Below are positions 49,525-62,395 of a stretch of DNA of 64,000 nucleotides, piece after piece. The stretch's first letter is position 1. The number at the start of each line of letters is the position of its first letter. A model generated the notes under the pieces. That model saw only the letters and a list, made by a program, of their open reading frames with translations. It did not search any database and had not been told where the DNA came from. The stretch is from Artocarpus heterophyllus (Eukaryota > Streptophyta > Magnoliopsida > Rosales > Moraceae): assembly GCA_025403435.1 (NCBI GenBank), contig CM046333.1, forward strand, positions 30,649,521 to 30,713,520. Reading direction: 5' to 3'. The translations under genes and the position numbers were made by a program.

Positions 49525-52500
49525 TAAGTGAGAAAATATGATAAATCCTACATCCCCATAACTTCCACATGCCTCTTAAAAACTCTCGCAGTTACTGTCT
49601 TCGTGAATGGATGAGCTAAATTGTCCTCGGATGCGATTTTGCATATAGCAACATTCCCGCCCTCTACGATGTCTTTTATCACATGACACTTACGACCAAT
49701 ATGCTTACTCTTGTTATGAAATCTTGGTTCCTTAGCATTAGCTATCATTGCAGTGTTATCATAATGCAGCGATACCACCTTATCCATACCAAGAACTACC
49801 TCAAGATCCCCAAGGAATTTGCAGAGCCACACTGCTTCTTTCAAAGCATCACTAGCTGCCAGATACTTGACCTCCATCATTGAATCCAAAGTGCAATCTT
49901 TCTTAACACTTCTCTAAGCGATGGCACTGCCACCCAGAGTAAACACAAAACCAATAGTCGATCTTCTCGAATCCAGACAAATTAGAAATCCAAGTTAGTG
50001 TTTCCTAGAGGTGTTAAGTCCTCACCCAAATATATAAGCACATACCTTCGAGTCCTTCTTAGGTACTTGAAAATATGCTTGACCGCAACCCAGTGTTTGG
50101 TCTTAGATCCTACTAAAATTGACTTACAATCTCGACTACATAACTAATATCCAATCATGTGCAAAGCATGGCATACATGAAACTACCCACTGCCAAAGCA
50201 TAAGTCACTTTCTTCATGTATTCTCTTTCTTCATTAGACTTTGGTGAGTCTTTCTTAAAAAGAGTAATTTTAGACCTAGTTGGTTGCCTACCTCTCTTGG
50301 AATCCTACATTGCATACCTCTTGAGAATTTTTTCTATGCCACCCGCTTGGGATAAAGCTATCATTTTATTCTTCCTATCTCGAAAGATCTGGATACCTAA
50401 AACATAATTAGCTTCATCCAAGTCTTTCATGTCAAACTACTTGGTCAAAGATAATTTGACCAATGACAACGCCCCAATGTCATTGCCAATTAGCAGAATA
50501 TCATCTACATAAAGTAGTAGAAAAACCACATTCCTATCCTTATTGTGTTTGTAAATACATGGTTCATCCACATTTTGTGTGAACCCCATAAGTTTCAATC
50601 ACTTGATAAAATCTTCTGTTCCAAGAACAGGAAGCCTATTTATGTCCATAAATTGACTTTAGCAGCTTACAAACCTTATCCTCTTGACCCTTGGCCTTGA
50701 ACTCGTCTGGCTGTACCATATATAAGGACTCATCAAGATAGACATTTAGAAAAGCCATCTTGACTTCCATTTTTCAAATCTTGTAGTCGAGATTGTCAAC
50801 AATGGACAAGAGAATGTAGATGGACTTAAGCATTGTTATAGGTGAAAAGTTTTCCTCATAATCGATTCCTTCCTTTTGCTTGTATCCCTTAGCTACCAGT
50901 CTTGCCTTACAAGTTTTGACTTTTCCATCTACTCCTCTCTTTCTCTTATAGATCCACTTAGACCCTATGGGTTTTGCCCCTTCGGGAAGATCCATAAGTT
51001 CCCAGACTTGATTAGTCTCCATAGATTTCATCTACGTGTCCATGGCCTCTGTCTAGAGTTTCGAATCAACATTCTCTATAGCCTCTTTGTGAGTGTAAGG
51101 ATCCCTGTCATGTTCAATCAGTTCAGCCAAGAAGGCCTCACCATTGAACATATACCTCTTCGGTTGATGCCTGATCCTCCCACTATGCCGAAGCCTCTTA
51201 GGTTGTTGTTCGGGTTTGGTTGGTTTTTCTACACTGATTGGAACGGTGTCATTCGAAACCCCCGGAGTGATCGAATCACTCGCCAACTCCTCAAGCACCA
51301 CTTTGCTTCGAGGCTTAAAGTGTCCATGTAACTTTCCTAGAGGAAAGTTGCATGAATTGAAACCACAACTTTATTAAACTTTAGGTTATAGAAATAACCC
51401 CCTTTAGTCCCTTTTGGATATCCTATAAACATACAAACTTTCGAACGTGCTTCTAACTTATTCGCTTCCTTAAACATGACATGAGTCAAACATCACCATA
51501 TGTGAATATGGTTTAAGGATGTCTTTTTCCCCGTCCATAACTCGTGAGGAGGTTTTGGAACCGATTTTGAAGGCACATTGTTCAAAAGATAACATGCAAT
51601 TTGTAGTGCATATCCCCAAAAGGATAAAAGCAATGATGAATAACTCATCATGGACCTGACCATGTCCAACAAAGTCCTATTCTTTCTCTCAGCCACACCA
51701 TTCTGCTGTGGAGTGCCCAACATGGTCAAATAGGATAAAATCTCATTCTCTAATAAGTGTTCTAAGAACTCATCAGAAAAGTATTCACACCTCGATTGGA
51801 TCGAAGTGCCTTTATGGGTCTACCTAATTGCTTTTCCACTTCAGCCCACAATTCTCTAAACTCGTGATAAGTTTCACTTTTGTGGTGCATTAGGTACACA
51901 TGCCCATACCTTGAGTAATCATCAATAAAAGTGATGAAATACTCATACCTTTCTAGTGCCTAGATGTTCATAGGTCCGTAAACATCTCTATGCACAAGTT
52001 CTAGAACCCCTCCAGCCCTATTGTCCTTAGACCCAAATGTTCTTTTGGTCATTTTACCCTCCAAACAAGATTCACATTGTGGTGCAGATTCCACCTTTAA
52101 GTGGCTTAAAGGTCCAATCCTTACCAACCTTTCAATTCTATTCAGGTTAATATGACCTAGTCACAAATGTTAAGGTTAAGTCTTCTTAGAGTGAGAAGTT
52201 TTAGGTCCTTTAAAGTTATTATCATTAACCTCAGTGTTCAGCAGTAAGTCCATCTTAGGTTTGTAAAAATATAGATTATTTTGCATCCATCCATTACAGA
52301 TAAAAGATTGTTTTTACGAATCACCACTTTATTACTAAAAGAAACTATATAAGAGTCTTTAAATAAACATGCTATAGAAATTAAATTCCTTTTCAATTTA
52401 GGAACATAAAAACAATCCCGCAAAATTAAACTCGTATATCAAAGTAAAGATGGACGTCTCCCACTGCTTCAGTCAACATTAAGGATCTATCGTCCATCCA

Positions 52501-53456
52501 AAGTGTGAAGTCTTCATGTAGCAGACTTCTTGTTTCTTTGAACCCCTACATAGAAACAGAAACATGATTAGTTGCTCCAGAATCTATGATTCAAGTGTCA
52601 CTGGATTCTTTAATTAAACAAGTTTCAATAACCAAAAGATCACACCTACCTCCTCGGGAAAGGAAGTCCTTGTAATTCTTCTTTATGTGCCCGACTGTCC
52701 CATAGAAAAGGCACTTGAGCTTCATCGAGTTCTTCTTTTTCTTCTTCTTGTTCTTGCCATTTGTAGGAATAGAAGACTTCCCATTCTTAGCCCATTGCTT
52801 TTTTCCATTCCCAGGGTTGGGATTGGAATCAAAGGCACCTACCAAGTTGGCCTCACCACCCATAGGACTTTCCCTAATCAGATTTTTGAACTCTTGTAAC
52901 TGCTTCATCAGCTCCGTGAAGGTCATATCCCATCTATTGATCAAATTAAATAAAGATAAATTCCATAGATAAAGTCTCAAAGATCATAGTCATCGATGTT
53001 TCAGCATCAATGTCAGCTCCATTGGTTTGAGCCTCAGCAAGGTAACCGATGACCAACATCATATGCTCCTTCACAGATGTCCCCAGTCTTTGTTTGCAAT
53101 TTAGAAGTTTTTGAAGTGCCCCTTGCCATTTTGTTAGGGCCTGGCCTCTAAACATGTCTTCAAGATAATCCAAGATCTGCTTCGCAATCTCATAATCTTC
53201 ATGTTAAGCCTATAGCATGTTATTCATGCTAGCCATAACATAATAGCGGGCCTAATCATTAGCATCTTTCCAGTGATCATATGCTTAGATTTTCTCATTA
53301 GTGGACTCTCCCGTAGGCTCGGGAGGACATAGAGTTGTTAGTGCAAATTTTAGTTTCTCAAAGGATAGGACGATATTCAAGTTCTATTTCGAGCATTAAA
53401 ATTCTCACCAGTTAATTGGTTTTTGTCAAGTATCAATGATAAAGCGTTTTAGACAT
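49525..53456 (-). pseudogene. Element D gag-pol polyprotein, inactivated
   Basis: It starts at an ATG at 53456. Gag is at 53450-52620, with a knuckle CLFYGTVGHIKKNY. The protease with IDSGATNH is near 52580. Integrase is at 52500-51490, with NGVAERKNRTLLDMVRSMM. RT is at 51100-50450, with QVWELMDLPEGAKPIGSKW and VAKGYKQKEGIDYEENFSP. RNase H is at 49889-49525, with CKFLGDLEVVLGMDKVVSL and AKEPRFHNKSKHI. Frameshifts and stops are frequent. Like C, D retains the RT segment that B has lost. Confidence 0.9.
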
Positions 53457-53906
53457 TTTTAAGCTACAATAAAGAGTCATATACCAAACATAAGCAAACA
53501 TACCATAATAATTTAGTAAGATAACACAATCATGTAAAACATATAATGTGTTTACGTGTCAAAACCTTGAAAATATTATAACCTTACAACGATAATTCCC
53601 AACTCAAAATTCAACAAGCTGCCTAGGGAATACTTGCCAAATTCAATTAAGAACACAGATCCACTCCTTATTAATATATGGCATCCAGGACCCGTAAAAT
53701 CCAACATATATTAATAATCATTTCTTTGGTTATTAATTTTTTTAACAGAGCTCTAAAGGAAGGTTAATAAAAAAATCAACATGAGTGTATAACAATCGTT
53801 TCAATATTTTCTCCATGATTTATACTCACCACCTAGGAGTGTACAACGATAAATCATGCTAAAATACCTTATCCTCTTGGAGATCCAACCTGGTACATGA
53901 TGAAGT
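53457..53906 (-). other. Leader of element D (3' part)
   Basis: Untranslated leader matching the equivalent part of C (33459 onward), cut at GATGAAGT by the LTR of E. The native sequence in C shows ATGAAGTCCCTT at this place. Confidence 0.75.
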
Positions 53907-55937
53907 TGTTAGACATGTATGCCCTAAAAAATAAAAATGTAATAAGCTTTTGGAGACATTTTTTATCAATAAAGAATTTAATTATTGTTTATATACCAAA
54001 TCTTGTCCTCTTTACGTTCATATTTGTTGAATGTATGTTAAGCAAATAAAAGTCTAAGACTGTCGATCTAAACCTTTAAGAATTGGGCATATGATGGACA
54101 GATTATGCGAAAGATACGATTTTTAACGTGACGGTCTAAATCATAAAATTCGTAATCGAGAGAATAAAGTTGGGCGCTTTATTTATGTAAAGATTGTTAT
54201 GTTGTCGATATCCCTATTGGGAGATGGTTTGTCTTGACAATCGGAGGTGGACTTTACGAATAGAAACATTGACACATTGTCACAGGTGATGATGTATTGG
54301 ATTGGGACATAAAGTAAGTTGATTTGGATTAATAATTCTGTCTCTACAAATCAATTCACTTTAGACAATCATTTGTATAGTATCTTAATCCTGAGATGAA
54401 TAGTGGGCCTGTTGTCTTGACTTGTGTCTTTTGATGTACCAAAGGGTGACACCCATATCTTAATAGTGGTATGCATGCCGGTACGTTGGAGGCATGACTC
54501 TTGATAGTGTAGACCTGTTATTCATAGATATGGAATCCATAGCTCCTCTTTAGGAGTAGTGATATTCTCCTATATGTGTTATCCTGTAATTGAAAAACTA
54601 GGGGCTCAACCATTTGGATACATAGGTGTAACTGAATGGAATACTGTCTTTAGATGGTAAGTTTTCCGATGGTGAGATAATGGAACGTAAGATAAAAATA
54701 ATCAAGAAGGCAAGACAAAACTTATCCTTTAGCTGGTTATGGATAATCCTATGGGGATACGATATACTATGATATGTCATGGAGAGTTAGCTATGCGGGC
54801 TTCATAATTCTATATTGTTCAAGACTATAGCTCCAAGCTTTTAGTGAAGTAGCGTTGGAGTTGATAATTATGAAATGTATATCTGGGATATTAGGTTTCG
54901 TAATTATTAGGAGCTTGAACTATATAGGTCCATTTGGTCTCCTTTGCTAGCTCACAATATCCTATAACGATACGGCGTGTTTTTTCAATAATTGGTGACT
55001 TACGTCAGATTTATTAGATTGGTTGAAATTTGGAAGAATAAAATAATTCATGTCTATTTATCGGTTGAATTAATTTTGTGATAAAATTGATTCAAGATAA
55101 ACTTGTTGAATTATTGGGATCGGATAATTCTTGTTTGTTTATCAGTTGATTTAATTTTGAATAAATTAAATTAAGACAAACTTGTAGAATTATTAGGAAT
55201 TCATTTATTTTCCTAGAGATTATCTAGATAAAGTTGTTTTGATTTGATAACTTCTCTATTGGGTTATTTGAATTAAAATTGAGACTTTATCCTATAGAAT
55301 CTCGGATGGAAAATAAAAGATTCGCTGAGATTTTTTCGGTAGGTCGGCATGTCGATCCTCAAGTTTGGCTTGCTGATGGGGCAAGTTTGGCCTGTCGATT
55401 AGGCCGATCGGTCTGTTGATGCGTGATAAAAAAGATCACGCATTTTCACGTGAATTTCATCAGATGTTAATCCAAATTTGATTCTGATTCAAAATTTTGA
55501 GACCTTATCTGATAAGGATTGACCCTAGACCCAACCTCTATAAATAGGGAGCAAGTCTCATAAGTTATTTAGATCAATTGAGAGATTAAAAGTGATACTC
55601 TACTGGTGAGAATCTGAAACTCCCTAAGAGCTCTTGTTCACAATTCATGAACACTAGCTTTGGGTTCTCTCAATTGGTCGGAAGGAGGGACACCTGGAGG
55701 AAGAGCTGTACATGTGAGCCCACACTTACTCTGATCGTGGATAGAGAATAACAAAGAAGGCCAGTTGGTTGACGCTCTTCTGGAACATTATTTCTCTTCA
55801 CAGATTTTGGAAGTTCTTCGGCATTCAAAGGTTAGTAACATCTGGTTAATTTATGCATATAGTATGTCAAACTTGTGTTTTGAAAAATACTCTGATATAA
55901 AATTTTTAAAATTCTGTTGTGTACTCTTTTTCCAACC
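53907..55937 (+). repeat. 5' LTR of element E
   Basis: About 2,031 bp, starting TGTTAGACATGTATGCCCTA and ending TTTTCCAACC (family TCAACA). TATAAATA lies at about 55540. It keeps both copies of the hairpin segment. Confidence 0.9.
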
Positions 55938-57609
55938 ATTGGTATCAGAGCCATGATTTTTACATAAATTTACGAGTTTGTGATCATACTATACGTATAA
56001 ATTTTGTGATCTTAATTTCTCCTACACTTGAATTTAATTTTATAGAGTTGGCACTCTAGGTTTCTATATATTTTATATGTTGTCATGGATTAATGGTGAA
56101 TGCTTATTAATTAATTATGGTTGATTAAATTATTATTTAAATATTTATTAATTAATTAATTTATACTGGTTATGGTTCCTTAGAGGTTAGAATGTGTATC
56201 TAGGTTTTTCATGTAATTAGATGGCGGAGTATCATCTCCATCTAGGAATTATTATTTAATTTTAAATTTATAAGAATTTTGTAATTAAATAATTATTCAA
56301 AGAAGGCGGATCTAGAAGATGAATGATGACTCTCCTAGGTATCTCTTGAATCTCTAATTTTATGATTTTGAATTGTTGAAAATAAAATTGATGAATTGTA
56401 TTAAAAATTATATTTTCTAGGAAGAGTGATTTTTGCTCAGTCGGCATGCCAAACCCTCTAGTTCGGTAGGCCGATGGTCGCAGATCGGTAGGCCAGATGC
56501 GAGGTTCTATAGGCCATCAGCGGGGTAGAAATCAGGTGGCTTTGGTGGCAGGCATAACTTCTAGTTTGATAGGCCGATCAGTGAAGACTAGTAGGCCAGT
56601 GGGTCATGACCGGCAGGCCGATCACCCATATTGGCTTGCCAGCAGAGAGCTAGAAATTTTTTCAAAAAAGGTGTAGTTTTTCAATGTAGTTTTAATTTTA
56701 TTTTTAGGACAATTCTGAGAAACATTAAATTTGGATATGACAAAAAATATGAAGTATTCAATTCATACGGGATTGAAGACTTATGAATGGGCATTACGTG
56801 AAAAAGGATACTGCTTAGAGATTCAAGGATGAAGAATCGATAACATGTTTCGATTATTCTCTTGTAATCTTTGTTTTTTATTCTCTAGGGTGGAACCATA
56901 ATATTACGATTATTATTAATTTGCGTGTAGCTTTGCTTGATTGCTTTGCTTGTCTGCATTATAATATGATTTGCCATGTATATTGATAACATGTCATATA
57001 GAATAGGGAGTGCCGCTCATATTAAAATTGTTCATGCATGTTCTTGAAATAAAACCTTGATTTCAAAAGATTGAGTGGGAGAAGGTTTTTGAAGAAAGGA
57101 CCTAAGGCCTCCATCGTTGATCTATAGGAAGAACATGGTGGTCATGACCCCTAGGAAGGGATTTCTATCATGTACCAGATTGTATCTCTAAGAGGATAAG
57201 GTATTTTAGCATGATTTATGGTTACACACCCCTTGGTGGTGATTATAAGTCATGGATAAAATATTAAAACGATGGTTATATACTAATGTTAATTTTATTA
57301 TTAACCTCTCCTAGGAGCTCTGTTAACAAAATCAATGGCCAAAGAAATGATTATTAATATATGTTGGATCATACGGGTCCTGGATGGCATATATTAATCA
57401 AGAGGGGATCCGTGTTCCTGATTGAATTTGGCATGACTCCCCTAGGAGCTTGTCGAATTCTGAGTTGGGAATTATCGTTGTAAGGTTGTGATATTTTTAA
57501 GGTTTTGACACATAAACACATTTGTATGTTTTACATGATTGTGTTATCTTACTAAATTATTAGTGTGTTTGCTTATGTTTGGTATATGATTCTTTATTGT
57601 AGATTAAAA
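55938..57609 (+). other. Primer binding site and leader of element E
   Basis: TGGTATCAGAGCC (55940-55952) is the best-preserved primer site in the window, identical to the usual initiator-Met tRNA form. The palindromic TCGGC/GCCGA block is at 56438-56645. The leader ends at the gag ATG at 57610. Confidence 0.85.
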
Positions 57610-57689
57610 ATGTCTAAAAACGCTTTATCTTTGATACTTGACAAAACACTACAAGAAATTTTGGATTAGACGACCTTTATTTAATGACC

Positions 57690-58035
57690 GTTTTCTAAAA
57701 ACTGTCGTGGTACCGCGAGAAAAGCACGGCGAGTTATGCCCGCAAAAATGAAGACCGTTGTGGAAGGAGGTGGGATCTACCATGATGGTTTTTAAAAAAA
57801 CCGTCGTGAAATAACATGGTTTCTACGACGGTTTTGGTGAAAAACCATTGTGGAAGATGAATGATTCCACGACGGTTTTTCTCAAAAACCGTCGTGGAAT
57901 CTAGAGCTTCCACGATGATTTTTCACAAAACCATCGTGGAAGCCTTGTTATTTCACTTCGGTTTTTTAAAAACCGTCGTGGTAGCTCCCGTATTCCACGA
58001 TGGTTTTTTAACAAAACCGTTGTGGTATCTTACTT
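57690..58035. repeat. Subterminal hairpin array of CACTA2
   Basis: About seven palindromes with arms CCACGACGGTTTTT and AAAAACCGTCGTGG and varying centres (CTC, TTAA, CAC). Same arm type as CACTA1. Confidence 0.88.
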
Positions 58036-58450
58036 TAAAACCCCTTTTCCACCTCAACATTCGACACAATTTAGAAGCTCGCTTCTCAAATATAGACACA
58101 GACGCATCCAAATCAGCTGCCGTTGTCCCTCTGCGCCTCTACACTACTTAATCTCAACCCAAATTGTAAGTTTTTGTTATAAATTGATAAATTGTTGTTG
58201 ATTATGTTGTATAATTAATCCAAAATTGATAAATAGTTGTTGATTTTGTTGTATATTCAGTGAAATTTGTATTGTGGATCATGGGTATGATTTCTTTGTT
58301 TTATAATGAGTATGTGTAACTTGTGACAGAGCGGGTGATGTTTTTGTTTTATGATTAATTAATATATATAGGTGGGTACATATATATATAGATTGTGAAA
58401 TTAATTTTAATTGAATATTTGCTATTTATTATTTCGATTTGGGTATTGCA

Positions 58451-61400
58451 AAGGATAGGAAATAGATGTGGGATTTTCGATTGTCTAGAGAGTATGTGGA
58501 TGGTGTGGAAGAGTTCTTGAATTTTGCCAAAAGTCATGCTAATGGTGATAAAATTCGGTGTCCTCGTGTTCAATGTGGAAACCATAGATTGCATCCAATT
58601 CCAATTGTTAGAGGACATTTATTTCAAAATGGAATTATAAGTAGTTATCAAACGTGGCATTTTCATGGTGACTTTAATTTCAATCCAACTTTACTAAGTA
58701 AAGAAAAGAAAGCTATTGTGGAGGACAATATGGATGATCAAGACAATATGGTTGACATGGTCAATGATTTAAAAGAACACTTTGTGCACCGTTTAGATTT
58801 ATTTGAGACAATAATGAATGATGCAGAGACACCCGTGTATGAGGGGTGTACCAATTTCACTAAATTGTCTGCTTTAGTTGGTTTATGGAATTTGAAAGCA
58901 TCAAGTGGGTGGTCAAATTCTAGTTTTACAAAGCTGTTGGAATTTTTAGGAAGGCTTCTACCAGAGGGTAATAAATTACCAACTAGTATGTGTGACGCTA
59001 AGAAGACTTTGAGCACTTTGGGAATGGATTATGAGAAAATTCATGCTTGTGAAAATGATTGTGTTCTCTATAGGCATGAGTATGAGGACGAAAATTATTG
59101 TCCAGTTTGTCAACAAGTGTGGTGGAAGAAAGGAAAGGAGCCAAAAGACAGCAAGAATGGAGTGCCCAAAAAATTTTTATGGTACATTCCACTGGCACCA
59201 TATTTGAGGCGTTTATTCGGAAACCCAAAACATGCCAAGAATTTGACATGGCATCATGACAAATGAGTGGATGATGGTATGCTTAGACACCCGACGGATT
59301 CACCACAATGGAAGACTTTTGAAGCCGATCATCCCAACTTTAGTGCGGATCCAAGAAATATACATTTCGCTTTGTTGACGGATGGAATGAACCCACATGG
59401 TAACATGATTAGTAGGCATAGCACTTGGCCCATAATTTTTGTTAACTATAATCTCCCTCCAAAGTTGTGCATGAAGCGAAAGTTTTTAATGTTGTCTTTA
59501 TTGATTTCGGTTCCTCACCAACTAGGCAATGACATTGATGTATACTTGGCACCGTTAATAGATGACTTAAAAAAGTTGTGGGACATTGGAGTTGAAGTTA
59601 GAGATGCTTACCTGAAAGAGACGTTCACACTCCATGCAATGTTGATATGGACAATTAATGACTTCCTCGTATATGGCAATTTATCTGGTTATTCGGTGAA
59701 GAGTTCTATTGGTTGTCCTATTTGCATGATGGAAACGTCTCACAAACGGTTGAAGAATGAAAAGAAAACCATTTTTCTTGGTCATAGAAGATGGTTACCA
59801 AGAGATCATCGCTACTGCAAACAAAAGAAAGCCTTTGATGGCAACAGCGAAGAAAAAGAACCCCCCCCCCCCCACCCCCACCCTTTGTTAGGTGAATAAA
59901 TATTTAAAATGGTAAAAGATATAAGAGTCATATTCGGAAAGAGAAAGCGAGGTAAGGACGGGCCGCCAAATGATGGACCATGGAAAAAAAGATCAATCTT
60001 CTTTGATCTTCCCTATTGGAAGACACTTTTTGTTCGTCATTGCTTGGATGTTATGCATATTGAGAAAAACGTTTGTGAATCTGTAGTCGACACGTTGCTT
60101 GACATTCTGGGCAAGACTAAGGATGGTAAAAAAGATCAGTTGGATCTCATAGAAATAGATATTAGGCCTAATTTGTTTTCTGAGAAAAGAGGGAATCGTA
60201 CTTACTTACCTCCGGCAGAGCACACGTTATCCAGAGCGAAAAAGAGAAAGCTTTGTGAATGGCTTGCTTCATTAAAAGTGTCAGACGGGTATTCTTCAAA
60301 CCTCAAAAAGTTGGTGTCAGTGAAGGGTTTGAAATTTATTAGCATGAAAGCACACGATTGTCATGTGTTGATGCAACAATTACTACCACTTGCATTGCGG
60401 GGAATTCTAACAAAGGATGTGAGATTTGCAATCTCCAAGTTGTGCTCATTCTTCAATTCAATATGCTCGAAGGTCATTGATCCACTTGTGCTAGATTCAC
60501 TGCAATCAGAGTTAGTGCAAACCTTATGTATGCCTGAAAACTATTTTCCACTGGCATTTTTTGACATCATGATTCATCTAACGGTGCACTTAGTGCATGA
60601 AATTAAGTTATGCGGACCAGTGTATTTGAGATGGATGTACCCATTTGAAAGATATATGAAGGTTTTTAAGGGCTATGTGAAGAATCAAAACAGGCCAGAG
60701 GGATGTATTGTGGAAAGTTACATAGCTGAGGAATCGGTTGAATTTTGCTCCGAGTACCTATCTAATGCGGACACAATTGGGGTGCCTTCATCAGTAAATT
60801 AAGAGGAGTGGGACCAAGCTTGTCTTTATGTCTTGCACAATGCTAACGAAGTGGAGCCTTTCATTGAGGTGCACATGAACAAATTAAAAAAAGCATACCC
60901 AAAAAGAGCAAGAAATGAGAAGTGGTTGCAAGATGAACACAATCGGAGCTATCGGTTGTGGATTAGAGCACACATCTATGGCAAGTGCTCCACATCACAA
61001 GATGAGAACATGTCACAACAATTGAAGAACCTAGCTAGAGGACCGTTGTCAATAGCTACAGGGTATACATCATATTCCATAAATGGTTACACTTTCTACA
61101 CTTGCGAAAGAGATGAGAAGCATCCGATGTAAAATAGTGGTGTGACTCTCCGTGCTAAAGCTATGCATATTGCCTCTGCCAAGGATAAGAATCTGGTATA
61201 TGGGATCATGAACTACTTTGGCGTCATTGAAGATATTTGGGAACTTGATTATGGGGGATTACGCATAGCACTTTTTAAGTGCAAGTGGGCCGACAATAAC
61301 TATGTTAAGAATGGCGATGACGGCATCATGGTGGTTGACTTTAGAAGATTAGGATACAAGAATGATCCCTTCATTATGCCATCATAAGTAATCCAAGTTT

Positions 61401-61636
61401 TTTATACTACAGATCCCCAAGACATAGAGCTATCTCTAGTCATCCTGACAAAACCAAGAATAGTTATCGACGGTGAAGAAGTTGATGAGGATTGCTCAGA
61501 CATCCCTTCATTCACGAAGGGATTGCCAATGGTTGAAGAGATGGATAATTTTGAAGATGATGTTTTGCATTTGCTTCGTGAAGATGTGGAATGGATATGT
61601 ATTGAGGAACCAATGAAAAAAAAGATAAAAAGATGA
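58451..61636 (+). pseudogene. tnp2-family CACTA transposase, nearly full length but mutated
   Basis: Domains in order are: transposase-associated zinc domain (SREYVDGVEEFLNFAKSHA, CPRVQCGN, 58480-58670); tnp2 core with LTDGMNPHGN (59380-59410), INDFLVYGNLSG (59650-59690) and HCLDVMHIEKNVCESVVDT (60040-60095); DUF4218 with KLCSFFNSICSKVIDPL to YLRWMYPFERYMKVFKGYV (60430-60680); and DUF4216 with NYFGVIEDIWELDYGGLRI (61210-61270). It ends at a TGA at 61634. The transposase cuts the element at its ends in the nucleus. Damage is small for its length: AAG replaces the ATG at 58451, TAG at 58463, TGA at 59264, TAA at 60800, 61130 and 61385, and a frameshift at the C-run 59861-59879. Most stops fit C-to-T change. 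The CACTA3 fragment is a relative. Confidence 0.92.
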
Positions 61637-61849
61637 GCATCAATAAACCTTTTTTTGTTAATTTACTTTTAAGATTTTTCTTTAAATTATTTCATTTTTC
61701 AATCTTCTTTAATGGGTTTTGTAAATGTATCTATAGTTACATTTGTGGTGAAAACAGAGATAAACTATTCATGATTTTGGGTCATTGGATGCTTAACACA
61801 CGGGCTGGCCACCCTGGGCGGCAAAGAATATTATCATGTGTAGGAAATG
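61637..61849 (+). other. Region after the tnp2 stop
   Basis: T-rich, then non-coding; the 3' untranslated region of the transposase gene would be here. No gene recognised. Confidence 0.4.
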
Positions 61850-62160
61850 TTTAAGACAACTTTTTTATGACGGCTTTTGCAAAAACCGTTGTGGAAAACT
61901 ATCATCCACGATAGTTTTAACAAAAACCGCTTTTCACAAAAACGGTCGTGAAAGGTGCATTCTTCAAATTTTTGAAATTCACGCCATCCCACCTTATATC
62001 TATATGCGCCCAAGGTTCCCAAGATGCCTCACTCTCCTCTCTCAAATCCCTCTTTCTAACTCTCTAAAATCTCTCTTTCTCTCTCTCTAAAATCCTTCTT
62101 TCTTTCTTTCACCTCCAGCACCTCCACCGAGCTGCCATCACCTCCACCGTCGGTAAGCTC
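61850..62160 (+). promoter_or_regulatory. Second hairpin-plus-leader module in CACTA2
   Basis: Three or four CACGACGG-type palindromes (61865-61955) are followed by a pyrimidine-rich leader (CTCTCTAAAATC at 62060-62095) and a possible splice donor GTCG|GTAAGC near 62153. This repeats the arrangement found before tnp2 (57690-58170) and in CACTA1, and points the same way. It may be the promoter of a second gene of the element, or the end of another CACTA copy. Confidence 0.5.
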
Positions 62161-62395
62161 TCCCTCCCTCTCTCTCCTCTTCCCCCTCCCTCTCTCTCTC
62201 CTCTTCCCCTTTGCCCCTACCCCCCCTCGCCCAGCGCCCCCACCCCCCTCGCCCAGTGCCACCACCCCCCACCCCTGAGGCCTAGCCTCCCCACAGCCCT
62301 ACCCCCCCTCGCCCAGCACTCGCCACCCCCCCACCTGCGAGGACCGACCCTCTCCCAGCACCCCTAACCCACAACTGCCCCTCACCTATCTGTGA
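62155..62395 (+). repeat. C-rich minisatellite
   Basis: CCCTCTCTCTCC stretches, then imperfect units of CCCCCCTCGCCCAGC at about 62220, 62246 and 62308. Very low complexity, with C-runs of five to eight. Confidence 0.8.

Larger units (their letters stand above)
47578..53906 (-). mobile_element. Long-LTR copia element D, 5' end displaced by element E
   Basis: Same family as B and C, minus strand. It comprises the 3' LTR (47578-49509), the gag-pol remains, and part of its leader up to 53906, where E is inserted. Its 5' LTR must lie beyond the window. The candidate left target duplication is GACAT (47573-47577); its partner is not visible. Confidence 0.88.
53907..57646 (+). mobile_element. Long-LTR copia element E (5' part), nested in D and interrupted by CACTA2
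   Basis: It comprises a 5' LTR (53907-55937), a primer site, a leader and the first 37 bases of gag (ATG at 57610, MSKNALSLILDK). CACTA2 then begins. The base preceding each end is consistent with a GAAGT target (53902-53906). The rest of E should resume beyond the window. Confidence 0.85.

Noticed and set aside
62056..62265. Minus-strand Arg/Glu/Gly-rich frame
   Set aside because: It is the reverse of CT-rich low-complexity sequence in CACTA2.
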